64,000 nucleotides of DNA, from assembly GCA_033344875.1 (NCBI GenBank), contig JAWPMO010000001.1:3621595-3685594 (forward strand), written 5' to 3'. A program made the translations under genes and the position numbers. The stretch comes from Ilumatobacteraceae bacterium. GTDB lineage: Bacteria > Actinomycetota > Acidimicrobiia > Acidimicrobiales > Ilumatobacteraceae. Position 1 is the first letter of the stretch. Each line of letters opens with the position of its first letter. The notes beneath the pieces were generated by a model. That model searched no databases, was not told where the DNA came from, and was given only the letters and a program-made list of their open reading frames with translations. Below, piece by piece: positions 44,129 to 53,600 of this stretch.

Positions 44129-44581
44129 TCAGTCGAGCGGGCGGGCGTAGCCGCGGTCGAGCTGGACGAAGCCGGCTCGTTCCCAGAACGGATGCTCGTC
44201 GCTCCGGTCGGTCCCGCTCATCACCTGGACCCGTCGGCACCCGAGGTCGCGGGCCCGGCCGACGGCGTGATCGACCAACATCCCGGTCACCCCGCTGGTC
44301 CGGTACTCCTCCGCCACCCGGAGGAGCACGATCTGGGCGGTGCGTCCGCCGCGCTCGTGGAGTTGCCGGTAGGCGACGAGTTGCAGGACGGCCACGATCT
44401 GACGGTCGTACTCGGCGACGAGCAGGTAGTTGCCGTCCGTGCGGTCGATCTCGGCGAGTGCGTCGCGGTACGAGCCGTTGGTCGAGCCGTCCGGGCCGCT
44501 GTCGGCGCCGCTCGATCCGCGGAGCAGCGCGCCGAGCGCCGGGAGATCCGTTCCGACCGCGTCGCGGAAGTAGGCCTGCAT
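44129..44581 (-). CDS. GNAT-family N-acetyltransferase
   Basis: A 150-residue single GNAT domain. The acetyl-CoA loop is in VLLRVAEEYRTSGVTGMLVDHAVGRARDLGC (about 85-115), with the EHPFWERAGFVQL beta-bulge/helix closing the fold. ATG 44581 is chosen over upstream codons that overlap the divergent cdd promoter. The acceptor substrate is unknown. Confidence 0.85.
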   Translation of the reverse strand: MQAYFRDAVGTDLPALGALLRGSSGADSGPDGSTNGSYRDALAEIDRTDGNYLLVAEYDRQIVAVLQLVAYRQLHERGGRTAQIVLLRVAEEYRTSGVTGMLVDHAVGRARDLGCRRVQVMSGTDRSDEHPFWERAGFVQLDRGYARPLD

Positions 44582-44622
44582 CGTGGCTTCATTGTTCCAC
44601 CTGGGCCCCGTACGATCGGATG

Positions 44623-45036
44623 ATGGCCGGAGATCCGACGATCGAACCCGAACTCTTCGCGGCAGCCCGCATCGTGCAGGACAACGCCCACGTGCCCTAC
44701 TCGCGTTTCCCGGTCGGAGCGGCACTGCGGACCCCGTCGGGTTCGGTGTTCGTCGGGTGCAACGTCGAGAACGCCGCCTACCCGGAAGGAACGTGCGCCG
44801 AGGCCGGAGCGATCGCGGCGATGGTGGCCGCCGGCGAACGACAGATCGAGGCGCTCGTGACCGTGTGCGAGGGCGAGGCGCTCGGCACCTGCTGCGGTGG
44901 GTGCCGGCAGAAGATCCGCGAGTTCGCCACCGACGGCACGATGGTCCACAACGCCGGGCCGGACGGCGTGCGCAAATCGTTCTCGATGGCGGAACTGTTG
45001 CCCGACTCGTTCGGCCCCGAGCACCTCTCCGGCTGA
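44623..45036 (+). CDS. cdd: Cytidine deaminase
   Basis: A 137-residue zinc deaminase that converts cytidine/deoxycytidine to uridine forms. Active site: CNVENAAYPEGTCAEAGAIAAM (Cys and catalytic Glu of CAE) and the zinc-binding TCCGGCRQ. VPYSRFPVGAAL is the family opening. TACGAT (44611-44616) sits 6 nt before ATG 44623; the adjacent ATG 44620 is the alternative start. Confidence 0.93.
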   Translation: MAGDPTIEPELFAAARIVQDNAHVPYSRFPVGAALRTPSGSVFVGCNVENAAYPEGTCAEAGAIAAMVAAGERQIEALVTVCEGEALGTCCGGCRQKIREFATDGTMVHNAGPDGVRKSFSMAELLPDSFGPEHLSG

Positions 45037-45072
45037 TCCCCCTCGGCGCCGCCGCACTACCGTGCGCCCCGC

Positions 45073-45311
45073 ATGAGAGATCTCACAGGGCAGGTCGTCT
45101 GGATCACCGGAGCCGGTACCGGCATCGGGGAGTCCGCCGCCAAGAAGCTCGCCGCCGCCGGATGTGTCCTGGTCGTGTCCGGTCGTCGACCCGAGCCGCT
45201 CGATGCGCTGGTCGCTGCGATCGGCGAGGCCGGTGGGTCCGCGTCCGCCGAGGTGCTCGACGTGTCCGACCGGTCAGCGGTCGCCGCGGTCGCCGAACGC
45301 ATCGGGCACGT
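45073..45311 (+). pseudogene. N-terminal fragment of a short-chain dehydrogenase
   Basis: About 79 residues of a clear SDR: GQVVWITGAGTGIGESAAKKLA (cofactor site), VVSGRRPEPLDALVAAI and the VLDVSDRSAVAAV segment. SDR identity then ends at about 45311, exactly where the stop codon of the oppositely oriented lipoprotein gene lies (45312). The frame runs on without SDR motifs. The NAG, YxxxK and C-terminal parts are missing. Most likely a deletion or replacement joined the lipoprotein gene to a broken SDR. TACCGT lies 9 nt before the ATG, so the fragment may still be transcribed. Confidence 0.75.
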
Positions 45312-46268
45312 TCAGCCGGCGAAGAAGCCCCACATGCCGTTGGCGATCTCGACGTCGCCGAGGAGGTGTTCGTGGCCGTCGGCGTCGACGGCGACGACAT
45401 CGGTGAACGTGCCCGTCGCGAGCCGGTTGTCGGTCGGGGAGACCTCGAGCGTGCCGCTCACGATGTTCCAGGTCTCGTCGACCAGGGGCTCGGGCTCGCC
45501 CTCCTCGATGACGTCGTCGCACCAGTTGGCCATCAGGTCGACGCCGAAGTGGATGGCGCCGTCGAGATCGGCCAGGTCGTACGCGCCGGCGACGGGACCC
45601 TGTTCCCAGTCGATGTCGACGAAGCCGACCACCATCGACACGGTCTGGCCGGCGTTCGCCGCCGCGAATCCGTAGCCGCACCCGTAGTCGTCGTCGAGGA
45701 AGGCGTCGAGGCTGTCCGTGACCTGCTCGAGGGCGATGAGTTCGTAGCCGAACTCCTCGTCGGCGATCGTCTCCTCGACGTCGATGTAGAGCGACGTGGG
45801 CGCCCCGGTCGCGTCGTAGGTGACCCGGATGTCGGCCGCGGTGCCGATCGCCGCGTCGATCTCGTCGAACCACTGCTCGATCGTGCGTGCCCAGTCGAGT
45901 CCGCCCGAGTCGACCGTGTGGCCGTCGATGGCCTCGACGGTCACCTCCTGTCGGTCGCAGTAGCAGCTCGGCGTGTACGTGTACCGGTACGAGGTCCAGT
46001 TCTGCGCCGTCCAGCGTTCGCGGGCGGCGGCGAGGTCGGCGCGCATCCGTTCGGCGTCGTACCTCGGGGTCTCCCCGGGCGTCGTGCTGGGCGTGGTGAT
46101 GGGCGTCGTGATGGGTGTGGTGGGCGTGATGGTGGGCTCGGTCGGGTCGGTCGGTGCCGGGTCGATCGAGTTCGGCGCGGCCGGCGACCCACCGGTCGGG
46201 TCGGCCTCGCCGCAGGCGGCGAGTGCGAGGAGCGACACCAGGATGACGGAGATCGGCGAACGGCGCAT
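45312..46268 (-). CDS. DUF6174-like secreted lipoprotein
   Basis: A 318-residue predicted lipoprotein: short positively charged N-terminus, hydrophobic stretch and lipobox LAAC (C19), then a Pro/Thr-rich linker (about 25-70). A domain containing NWTSYRYTYTPSCYCDRQEVTVEAIDG follows, the CxC-containing signature of DUF6174-type proteins, with an acidic C-terminal part containing further Cys. ATG 46268 gives a clean signal peptide; an upstream start would bury it. Function unknown; exposed on the cell surface. It lies divergent from the dnaK operon. Confidence 0.75.
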   Translation of the reverse strand: MRRSPISVILVSLLALAACGEADPTGGSPAAPNSIDPAPTDPTEPTITPTTPITTPITTPSTTPGETPRYDAERMRADLAAARERWTAQNWTSYRYTYTPSCYCDRQEVTVEAIDGHTVDSGGLDWARTIEQWFDEIDAAIGTAADIRVTYDATGAPTSLYIDVEETIADEEFGYELIALEQVTDSLDAFLDDDYGCGYGFAAANAGQTVSMVVGFVDIDWEQGPVAGAYDLADLDGAIHFGVDLMANWCDDVIEEGEPEPLVDETWNIVSGTLEVSPTDNRLATGTFTDVVAVDADGHEHLLGDVEIANGMWGFFAG

Positions 46269-46333
46269 GAGGGTTTGGACGTCGTCGGTCCCGGCGTGGT
46301 TCCCGGATGCGCCGACAGAATGCGCCGACAGAA

Positions 46334-46354
46334 GTTGAGTCATATCGACTCAGG
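46334..46354. promoter_or_regulatory. HspR operator (HAIR element) upstream of dnaK
   Basis: GTTGAGT, 7 nt (CATATCG), ACTCAGG: matches the HAIR consensus CTTGAGT-N7-ACTCAAG in 12 of 14 positions. An hspR gene closes the operon, so autoregulation is expected. Confidence 0.75.
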
Positions 46355-46370
46355 TTTCCTGGCGGCCGCG

Positions 46371-46412
46371 TTGCCGACGGGATCGCCCCTCCCTAGACTT
46401 GAGTCCACTCAA
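46371..46412 (+). promoter_or_regulatory. dnaK promoter with a second, compact HAIR-like site
   Basis: TTGCCG (46371-46376), a 17-bp spacer and TAGACT (46394-46399) form a sigma-70-like promoter. CTTGAGT (46398-46404) and ACTCAA (46407-46412) form a HAIR-like pair with only 2 bp between arms, overlapping the -10 box and start site. Confidence 0.6.
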
Positions 46413-46453
46413 CGCAAGTTCTCCCCCGACCATCCGAAAGAGGAGCGTTTCAC

Positions 46454-48313
46454 ATGCCCAAGGCAGTCGGTATCGACCTCGGTACCACCAACTCCGTCGT
46501 CGCCGTGCTCGAAGCCGGCGAACCCGTCGTCATCCCCAACGCCGAGGGCGGCCGCACCACGCCGTCCGTCGTCGCGTTCTCGAAGGCCGGCGAGGTGCTG
46601 GTCGGCGAGGTCGCGAAGCGTCAGGCGATCACCAACCCCGATCGCACGTTCCGTTCGATCAAGCGCCACATGGGTGAGTCGTGGAAGTCCGACGACGTCG
46701 ACGGCAAGACCTACACCCCCCAGGAGATCAGCGCTCGTACGCTCATGAAGCTCAAGCGCGACGCCGAGTCGTACCTGGGCGACACCGTCACGCAGGCCGT
46801 CATCACGGTCCCCGCGTACTTCGACGACGCCCAGCGCACCGCCACCAAGGAGGCCGGCACGATCGCCGGCCTCGAGGTGCTCCGGATCATCAACGAGCCC
46901 ACCGCAGCCGCGCTCGCGTACGGGCTCGACAAGGGCGCCGAAGACGAGACCGTGCTCGTGTTCGACCTCGGCGGCGGCACGTTCGACGTGTCCGTGCTCG
47001 AGATCGGCGACGGCGTGTTCGAGGTCAAGTCGACCCACGGTGACACGAGCCTCGGCGGTGACGACTGGGACCAGCGCATCATCGACTGGCTCGTCCAGCA
47101 GTTCAAGAGCGCCCAGGGCGTCGATCTGTCCAACGACCGCATGGCGATGCAGCGCCTCAAGGAGGCCGCCGAGAAGGCCAAGATCGAGCTGAGCCAGACC
47201 CAGTCGACGCAGATCAACCTGCCGTTCATCACGGCCAACGCCGATGGGCCGCTCCACCTCGACGAGTCGCTCACGCGCTCGAAGTTCCAGGAGATGACCA
47301 GCGACCTCATGGAGCGCTGCCGGATCCCGTTCGAGCAAGCGCTCAAGGACGCCGGCGTCGAGAAGGGCGACCTGCACCACGTGATCCTCGTCGGCGGCTC
47401 CACCCGGATGCCCGCCGTCACCGAGTTGGTGCAGTCGATGACCGACAAGGAGCCCAACAAGACGGTCAACCCCGACGAGGTCGTCGCGGTCGGCGCCGCG
47501 GTCCAGGCCGGTGTGCTGCGCGGCGACGTCAAGGACGTCCTGCTGCTCGACGTGACTCCGCTCAGCCTCGGCATCGAGACCAAGGGTGGCGTCATGACCA
47601 AGTTGATCGAACGCAACACGACGATCCCGACCAAGCGCACCGAGGTGTTCACCACCGCCGAAGACATGCAGCCGTCGGTCGAGATCCACGTCATCCAGGG
47701 TGAGCGCGAGATGGCGAGCTACAACAAGACGCTCGGCAAGTTCCAGCTCGTCGATCTGCCGCCCGCCCCCCGCGGCGTGCCCCAGATCGAGGTCACGTTC
47801 GACATCGACGCCAACGGCATCGTGCACGTCGCGGCCAAGGACCGGGCCACCAACAAGGAGCAGTCGATGACCATCACCGGTCAGTCGACCCTCGACAAGG
47901 ACTCCATCGATCAGATGGTCAAAGATGCCGAGGCCCACGCCGAAGAGGACAAGGCGCGGCGTGAAGAGGCCGAGATCCGCAACAACGCCGACTCGCTCGT
48001 CTACCAGACCGAGAAGGTGCTCAAGGATCAGGGCGAGAACGTGCCCGACGACGAGAAGGCGGCCGTCGAGGGCCCGCTGAGCGAGCTCAAGGAGGCGCTC
48101 GGCGGCAACGACACCGCGGCGATCAAGGAGGCCACGGAGAAGCTCATGTCGGCGAGCCAGGAGTTCAGCCAGAAGCTGTACGAGGCGGCAGCGCGTGATG
48201 CGAACGCCACCGGCACCTCGGCCAGCGGCCAGGGCGACGCTGCCGGGTCGGCCGGCGACGACGACATCGTCGACGCCGAGATCGTCGACGAGGGCGAGAG
48301 CGAGGAATCGTGA
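46454..48313 (+). CDS. dnaK: Chaperone DnaK (Hsp70)
   Basis: A 619-residue Hsp70. ATPase domain: [14 protein letters not shown] (phosphate 1), [32 protein letters not shown] (phosphate 2) and [13 protein letters not shown] (adenosine). Substrate-binding domain with the [14 protein letters not shown] linker, then a helical lid and an acidic tail (EIVDEG). GAGGAG lies upstream of the ATG. First gene of dnaK-grpE-dnaJ-hspR; HspR binding sites precede it. Confidence 0.97.
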   Translation: MPKAVGIDLGTTNSVVAVLEAGEPVVIPNAEGGRTTPSVVAFSKAGEVLVGEVAKRQAITNPDRTFRSIKRHMGESWKSDDVDGKTYTPQEISARTLMKLKRDAESYLGDTVTQAVITVPAYFDDAQRTATKEAGTIAGLEVLRIINEPTAAALAYGLDKGAEDETVLVFDLGGGTFDVSVLEIGDGVFEVKSTHGDTSLGGDDWDQRIIDWLVQQFKSAQGVDLSNDRMAMQRLKEAAEKAKIELSQTQSTQINLPFITANADGPLHLDESLTRSKFQEMTSDLMERCRIPFEQALKDAGVEKGDLHHVILVGGSTRMPAVTELVQSMTDKEPNKTVNPDEVVAVGAAVQAGVLRGDVKDVLLLDVTPLSLGIETKGGVMTKLIERNTTIPTKRTEVFTTAEDMQPSVEIHVIQGEREMASYNKTLGKFQLVDLPPAPRGVPQIEVTFDIDANGIVHVAAKDRATNKEQSMTITGQSTLDKDSIDQMVKDAEAHAEEDKARREEAEIRNNADSLVYQTEKVLKDQGENVPDDEKAAVEGPLSELKEALGGNDTAAIKEATEKLMSASQEFSQKLYEAAARDANATGTSASGQGDAAGSAGDDDIVDAEIVDEGESEES

Positions 48314-48957
48314 GCGACGTCCCGGGCGCCGTGCCCGGTGACGACGAGCGCGGCAGCGAAGTCGACGACTACACGGGCCAGGTCCCGCGGGTCGACCCCG
48401 ACGACGCCGTCACCGACGACGAGGGCGCACAGCCGTCCGGTTTCGGTGACGGCGACGTCGCCGACGTCGACGACGATGACGTCGACGGCGAGTTCGACGC
48501 GCTGGTCGGTGACCTCGATCTCGACGGTTCGGCCGCGGAGATCGACATCGCGGCGGTGGTCGCCGAGCGCGACCAGTACAAAGACGCCGCGATGCGGTTG
48601 CAGGCCGACTTCGAGAACTTCCGCAAACGGAGCGCCAATCAGGCCGCCGGCGACGTCGACCGGGCGACCGGGCGGCTGGCCGAAGCGTTCCTGCCGGTGC
48701 TCGACGCCGCCGAGGCCGCCTACCTGCAGCATCCCGACGAGGTCGGACCGCTCCTCAACGTGCTGCTGGGTGAGCTCAAGAAGCACGGTCTCGAGGCACT
48801 CGATCTCGAGACCAAGCCGTTCGACCCCGAGGTGGCCGAAGCGGTCGCCCACGAACCCGGTGACGGCGGCGACGTCGTCGTGGCCGAGGTGCTCCGCAGC
48901 GGCTACACGTGGAAGGGCAGGACGCTCCGCCCCGCCATGGTCAGAACGAAGGACTGA
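48310..48957 (+). CDS. grpE: Nucleotide exchange factor GrpE
   Basis: A 215-residue DnaK nucleotide-exchange factor. A long acidic N-terminus (about 1-75) precedes the helix [27 protein letters not shown] (about 78-105), and the C-terminal beta-wing contains [45 protein letters not shown] start overlaps the dnaK stop (GTGA). Confidence 0.95.
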   Translation: MSDVPGAVPGDDERGSEVDDYTGQVPRVDPDDAVTDDEGAQPSGFGDGDVADVDDDDVDGEFDALVGDLDLDGSAAEIDIAAVVAERDQYKDAAMRLQADFENFRKRSANQAAGDVDRATGRLAEAFLPVLDAAEAAYLQHPDEVGPLLNVLLGELKKHGLEALDLETKPFDPEVAEAVAHEPGDGGDVVVAEVLRSGYTWKGRTLRPAMVRTKD

Positions 48958-49054
48958 AGCCCCGGGAACATGGATCCGCCCGGTGACCGCGACGCCGAGC
49001 GGAGCTCGGAGCGGTCAGGGTGGGCAGTTGGGACATCAAAGGAGGTGAACACGG

Positions 49055-50188
49055 ATGAGCGCACAGCGCGAATGGTTCGAGAAGGACTACTACCAAGTGC
49101 TCGGCATCGCCGCCGACGCGTCGGCGAAGGAGATCACCAAGGCGTACCGCAAGCTCGCCCGTGAACTCCACCCCGACCAGAATCCCGGCGACGCCGCCGC
49201 CGAAGAACGCTTCAAGGCGGTGTCGTCCGCCTACGACGTCCTCGGCGACCCGGCCAAACGGGCCGAGTACGACGAGGTCCGACGGCTCGGTCCGATGGCC
49301 GGCGGTCGGCCGGGCGGCGGCCCCGGCGGTTTCTCGTTCAACGTCGGCGACATGCAGGGCGGCGACATCGGCGACCTGCTGGGCAACATGTTCGGGCGCG
49401 GGGCACGCCAGCCGGGTCACCGGGCGGCCGCACCGCAGCGCGGCGCCGACCTGACGGCGCAACTCACCCTCGACTTCGCCGATGCGGCGACGGGTCTCAC
49501 GACCACGTTGCACCTCACCAGCGACGCGCAGTGCTCGACCTGCGACGGGTCGGGCGCCAAGCCGGGCACACAGCCGTCCCGATGCGGGGTGTGCGGCGGC
49601 CGTGGTGTGCTCGACGACAACCAGGGCATGTTCTCGTTCTCCACGCCGTGTCGCAACTGCCAGGGCACCGGATCGGTGATCACCGATCCGTGTCCGACCT
49701 GTCGCGGCAGCGGTGTCGAACGTCGCCCCCGTGAGGTCAAGGTCCGGATCCCCGCCGGGGTCAAGGACGGGCAGACCATCCGTCTCGGCGGACGCGGCGC
49801 GCCCGGACGGAACGGGGGCCCCGCCGGCGACCTCCTCGTCGAGGTCGCGGTCCAGGCGCACGAGCGTTTCGGCCGATCCGGCGACAACCTCACGGTGCAC
49901 GTGCCGGTCACCTTCCCCGAGGCCGCCCTCGGCGCGGAGATCGATGTGCCGACGCTCGACGGCCCCACCGTCAAACTCCGCATCAAGCCCGGCACCCAGA
50001 GCGGCTCGCGGCATCGGGTGAAGGGCAGGGGCATCACCACGCAGTCCAAACGCTCCGGCACCTCGACCGGCGACCTCATCGTCACCATCGACGTCATGGT
50101 GCCCACCGAACTCACCGACGCCGAACGCGAGGCGATCGAGCAACTCGCCGCCGCGGCTACGGTGGAGACGAGGAACGTAACATCATGA
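49055..50188 (+). CDS. dnaJ: Chaperone DnaJ
   Basis: A 377-residue type I J-protein. J-domain with HPD (ELHPDQNPGD, about 35), Gly-rich linker (about 75-110), and four zinc CxxCxGxG repeats: CSTCDGSG, CGVCGGRG, CRNCQGTG and CPTCRGSG. C-terminal substrate domain and a Ser-rich VKGRGITTQSKRSG segment follow. AAAGGAGGTGA precedes ATG 49055. Its stop overlaps the hspR ATG. Confidence 0.96.
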   Translation: MSAQREWFEKDYYQVLGIAADASAKEITKAYRKLARELHPDQNPGDAAAEERFKAVSSAYDVLGDPAKRAEYDEVRRLGPMAGGRPGGGPGGFSFNVGDMQGGDIGDLLGNMFGRGARQPGHRAAAPQRGADLTAQLTLDFADAATGLTTTLHLTSDAQCSTCDGSGAKPGTQPSRCGVCGGRGVLDDNQGMFSFSTPCRNCQGTGSVITDPCPTCRGSGVERRPREVKVRIPAGVKDGQTIRLGGRGAPGRNGGPAGDLLVEVAVQAHERFGRSGDNLTVHVPVTFPEAALGAEIDVPTLDGPTVKLRIKPGTQSGSRHRVKGRGITTQSKRSGTSTGDLIVTIDVMVPTELTDAEREAIEQLAAAATVETRNVTS

Positions 50189-50577
50189 GCCCACGGTCAC
50201 GAACCCACGCGGTCTACGTCATCTCGGTCGCTGCCGAGCTGGCCGGCATGCACCCGCAGACGTTGCGCATCTACGAGCGGCGTGGCCTCGTGCAGCCGGC
50301 ACGCACGCAGGGCGGCAACCGACGCTACAGCGACGCCGACATCGAGCGCCTCCAACGGATCTCCGATCTGGCCGAACAGGGGATGAACCTCGAAGGCATC
50401 CGGCGCGTCATGGAACTCGAGTACGAGAACAGCCGGCTCCGTGCCGAACTCGCCGAGGCCAAGGCCGCCGCGACGAGCGCGCGTTCCGAAGCCGAACGTC
50501 GGCAGCGTCGAGATCTCGTGCCGCTGCGACAGGCGATCGCCGTGTTCGGCGAGCGCCCCGGGTTCCTCGACGATTGA
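50185..50577 (+). CDS. hspR: Heat-shock repressor HspR (MerR family)
   Basis: A 130-residue MerR-type regulator: VISVAAELAGMHPQTLRIYERRGLVQPART (HTH) and GGNRRYSDADIERLQRISDL, followed by a coiled helix (ENSRLRAELAEAKAAATSA). HspR represses the dnaK operon by binding HAIR sites, with DnaK as corepressor in Streptomyces. ATG overlaps the dnaJ stop (ATGA). Confidence 0.94.
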   Translation: MSPRSRTHAVYVISVAAELAGMHPQTLRIYERRGLVQPARTQGGNRRYSDADIERLQRISDLAEQGMNLEGIRRVMELEYENSRLRAELAEAKAAATSARSEAERRQRRDLVPLRQAIAVFGERPGFLDD

Positions 50578-50681
50578 TCGCGTCGTTCCGGCGCGTTCCT
50601 CGCTGCCGGAGCCGCGGGATCGTTGCGTTGCGGGCGGTCCGGTGCGCTGCGTCCTGACGCTGGGAGTGGCACACTGAGCAC

Positions 50682-53600
50682 GTGAGGTCACAGGCCGTTC
50701 CGTGGCAACGGGTGCTGTCGGTGGTGGTCGCGGTCGTCATCGGGCTGACCGGTGTGATCGTGGCCGTTCGTGCCGACGGCTTTCCCGCGCTCGACGCCAC
50801 CGTGCCGCGCGCCACCCGGTGGTTCGTCGACCAGAGCGACGGGCGCATCGTGCTCGCCGACGGATTCTCGGGCCGCGCCCTCGCCCGGCTCAACACCACG
50901 GGGGACGGGCAAGTCCTCGAAGTCGCCCAGAGCGCGAGCGGCGTCGTCATCGTCGACCGGTCGGCGGCGACCGCGCGAACGATCGATGCGTCGGCGCTGC
51001 GGCTCGGGCCACCCCAGTCGATCGGACTCGTCGCCGAGCCGACGACGATCGTCGGCGTCAGCCAGGCGGGGCTCGTCGCTGTCGACCCCGCCTCGGCCCA
51101 GGGGCTCCTGCTCCCTCCGGGTGGCGACCCGCTCCCGTTCGAGATCGACGCCGGCGGAGCAGGTGACGCCACCAGGATCGCACCCGACGGGGCGGTGTGG
51201 ACGATCGCGGCCGGCCGCCTGTCGCGAATCACCACGACGGGGCGTCAGACCATCGTCGGCGGCCTGTCCGACGCTCGCTTCAGTCTCGTCGGTGGCACCC
51301 CGCTGATCCTCGACGCCGGACGAGGCCGCGTCCGGTTCGGTACCGGCGCGTGGATCGACATGCCCGCCGACGTCGCGATCGACGAACTCGTCGTACAGAT
51401 CCCGGGCCCCACCGCACCCTGCGGGTGGATCGGTGGCGACGACCGACTGTGGTGCGTGGGCGATGACGGCTTCGACGAGTCGGTGACGATCGACGGACTC
51501 GACATCGACGGTGCCGACTCGTTCGCGATCGCCGGCGACGCGGCAGCGCTCGTTCGCCGCTCGCCGTCGGAGATCGTGCGGCTCGACTGGCGCGACGGCA
51601 CCATCGAGGACGCCGTCGTCGCCGATCCGGCACCCGGCGCCTCGCTCGAGGTCGCCGCCTCCACCGACCTCGTCTGGATCGACGAGGTCAACGGCGGCGT
51701 CGTCTGGGCCGTCAACCCGTGGGGTATCACCGCGATCCGCAAAGACGATCAGGCAACCCCACTGCTCGGCGAAGCCGGCGAGCTGCTCGAGGAGGGTGCC
51801 GGAGGTCAGGTGCCGAGCGTGCGCGGCGGCGAAGACCGCACCGGCGATGCCGATCGCGAACCCGACGACAACGGCATCGACGACCCCCCGGTCGCGGTCG
51901 ACGACCCCGTGACCGCTCGCTCGGGCACCAGCGTGCCGATCGCGGTGACCGCCAACGACTACGACCCCGACGGTGAAGCGATCGCGCTGTTCCGTGTCGA
52001 CCGGCCGGGCTTCGGCAAGGTCGAGATCGCCAACGCCACGACGGTGCTGTATCAACCCGAGCCGGGATTCGTCGGCCTCGACGAGTTCACGTACACCATC
52101 GTCGATGGCGACGGCACCGAAGCCACCGCAACGGTCAATATCGAGCTGCTCCCGGTCGACGCTCCCAACCAGGCCCCGATCGGTGCCCCCGACGTCACCG
52201 AGACCGGACCGGACGCGGCGGTGATCATCGACGTCCTGCTCAACGACATCGACCCCGAGCGAGACGCGCTCAGGGTGGCGTCGTTCACACCTCCCGATGT
52301 CGGCGGCACGATCACCGAGACCAACGCGCCGTCGGGGCTCCCCGGATTGCTGTACCGACCACCGGCGGGCGCGTCCGGAACGGCGACGTTCACGTACCGC
52401 CCCGTCGACACGTTCGGAGCGGTCGGCGAGCCGGTCGCGGTTCGCGTCGACATCGCCCAGCCGACCGACGACAATCGGCCACCGATCGTCAAACCGGACG
52501 CGGTGCGTGTCCGGCGCGACATCGCGGTCACGCTGCCCGTGCTCGCGAACGACCGCGACCCCGACGGCGATCGCCTGAGCCTCAGCCTCGTCCAGCCGAT
52601 GCCGCCCGGGATCGACGTCCGGGTGCGGGGCAACGAACTGGAGATCATCGCTCGTGCCGGGGCTGCCGAACTCTCACCGTTCTTCTACTCGGTCGACGAC
52701 GGGTTCGGTCACGTGGTCAACGGGTCGGTGCTCGTCGCCCTCATCGCCGATCTCGAACCGAATCGCCCGCCGATCGCGAACGCCGACACCGCGTCGGCGG
52801 TGGTCGGTAGGACCCAGGTGATCGACGTCCTCGCGAACGACAGCGACCCGGACAGCGACCGGGTGATCCTGGTCAGCGTCGAGCGCGACGCTGACGTGCC
52901 GAACGCCGGGGCGATCGCCGTCCAGGGGTCTGCGGTTCTGTACACGGCGGCGCCGATCGCGACCGACGACGACATCGCGATCGACCGATTCACGTACACG
53001 ATCACCGACGGCAACGGAGGAACGGCGGTGGGCGAGGTCAGTGTCCGCGTGCTCCCGGAGGCGATCGCTGCGCCGCCGTTCGCGCAGGACGACGCGGCGA
53101 CGACCGACGTCGACGTGCCGGTCACGCTCGACGTGCTCCGTAACGACGGCGACCCGTCGGGCGAGCGTCCGACGATCGTCGGCAGCCCCGGCTGCGCCGG
53201 CGGTGGTCGAGCCGTCGTCACCGCCGACGGTCGGGTGACCTTCACGCCGCCGGCTGGTCGGGCCGGGGTGTTCAGCTGCACCTACGAGGTAGGGAACACC
53301 CAGGGACTTCGGGATGATGCGACGATCGTCGTCAGCGTGCTCGAGCCGGAGATCACGAATGCCGCTCCGGTGGTCAACGACGAGGACGTCACGATCGTGA
53401 TCGGCACGACGACCACCGTCGACGTGCTCGCCAACGACAGTGACCCGGACGGACCGCGGTCGGAACTCCGGGTGCTGTCGAGCACTCGACCGACGCTCGG
53501 TACCGCCACGCGAACGGGTAGCCGGATCGAGTTCACCGCCGGACCGGTGACCGGGTTCACCACCATCACCTACCAGGTCGGCGACGCGACGACCGGCGTG

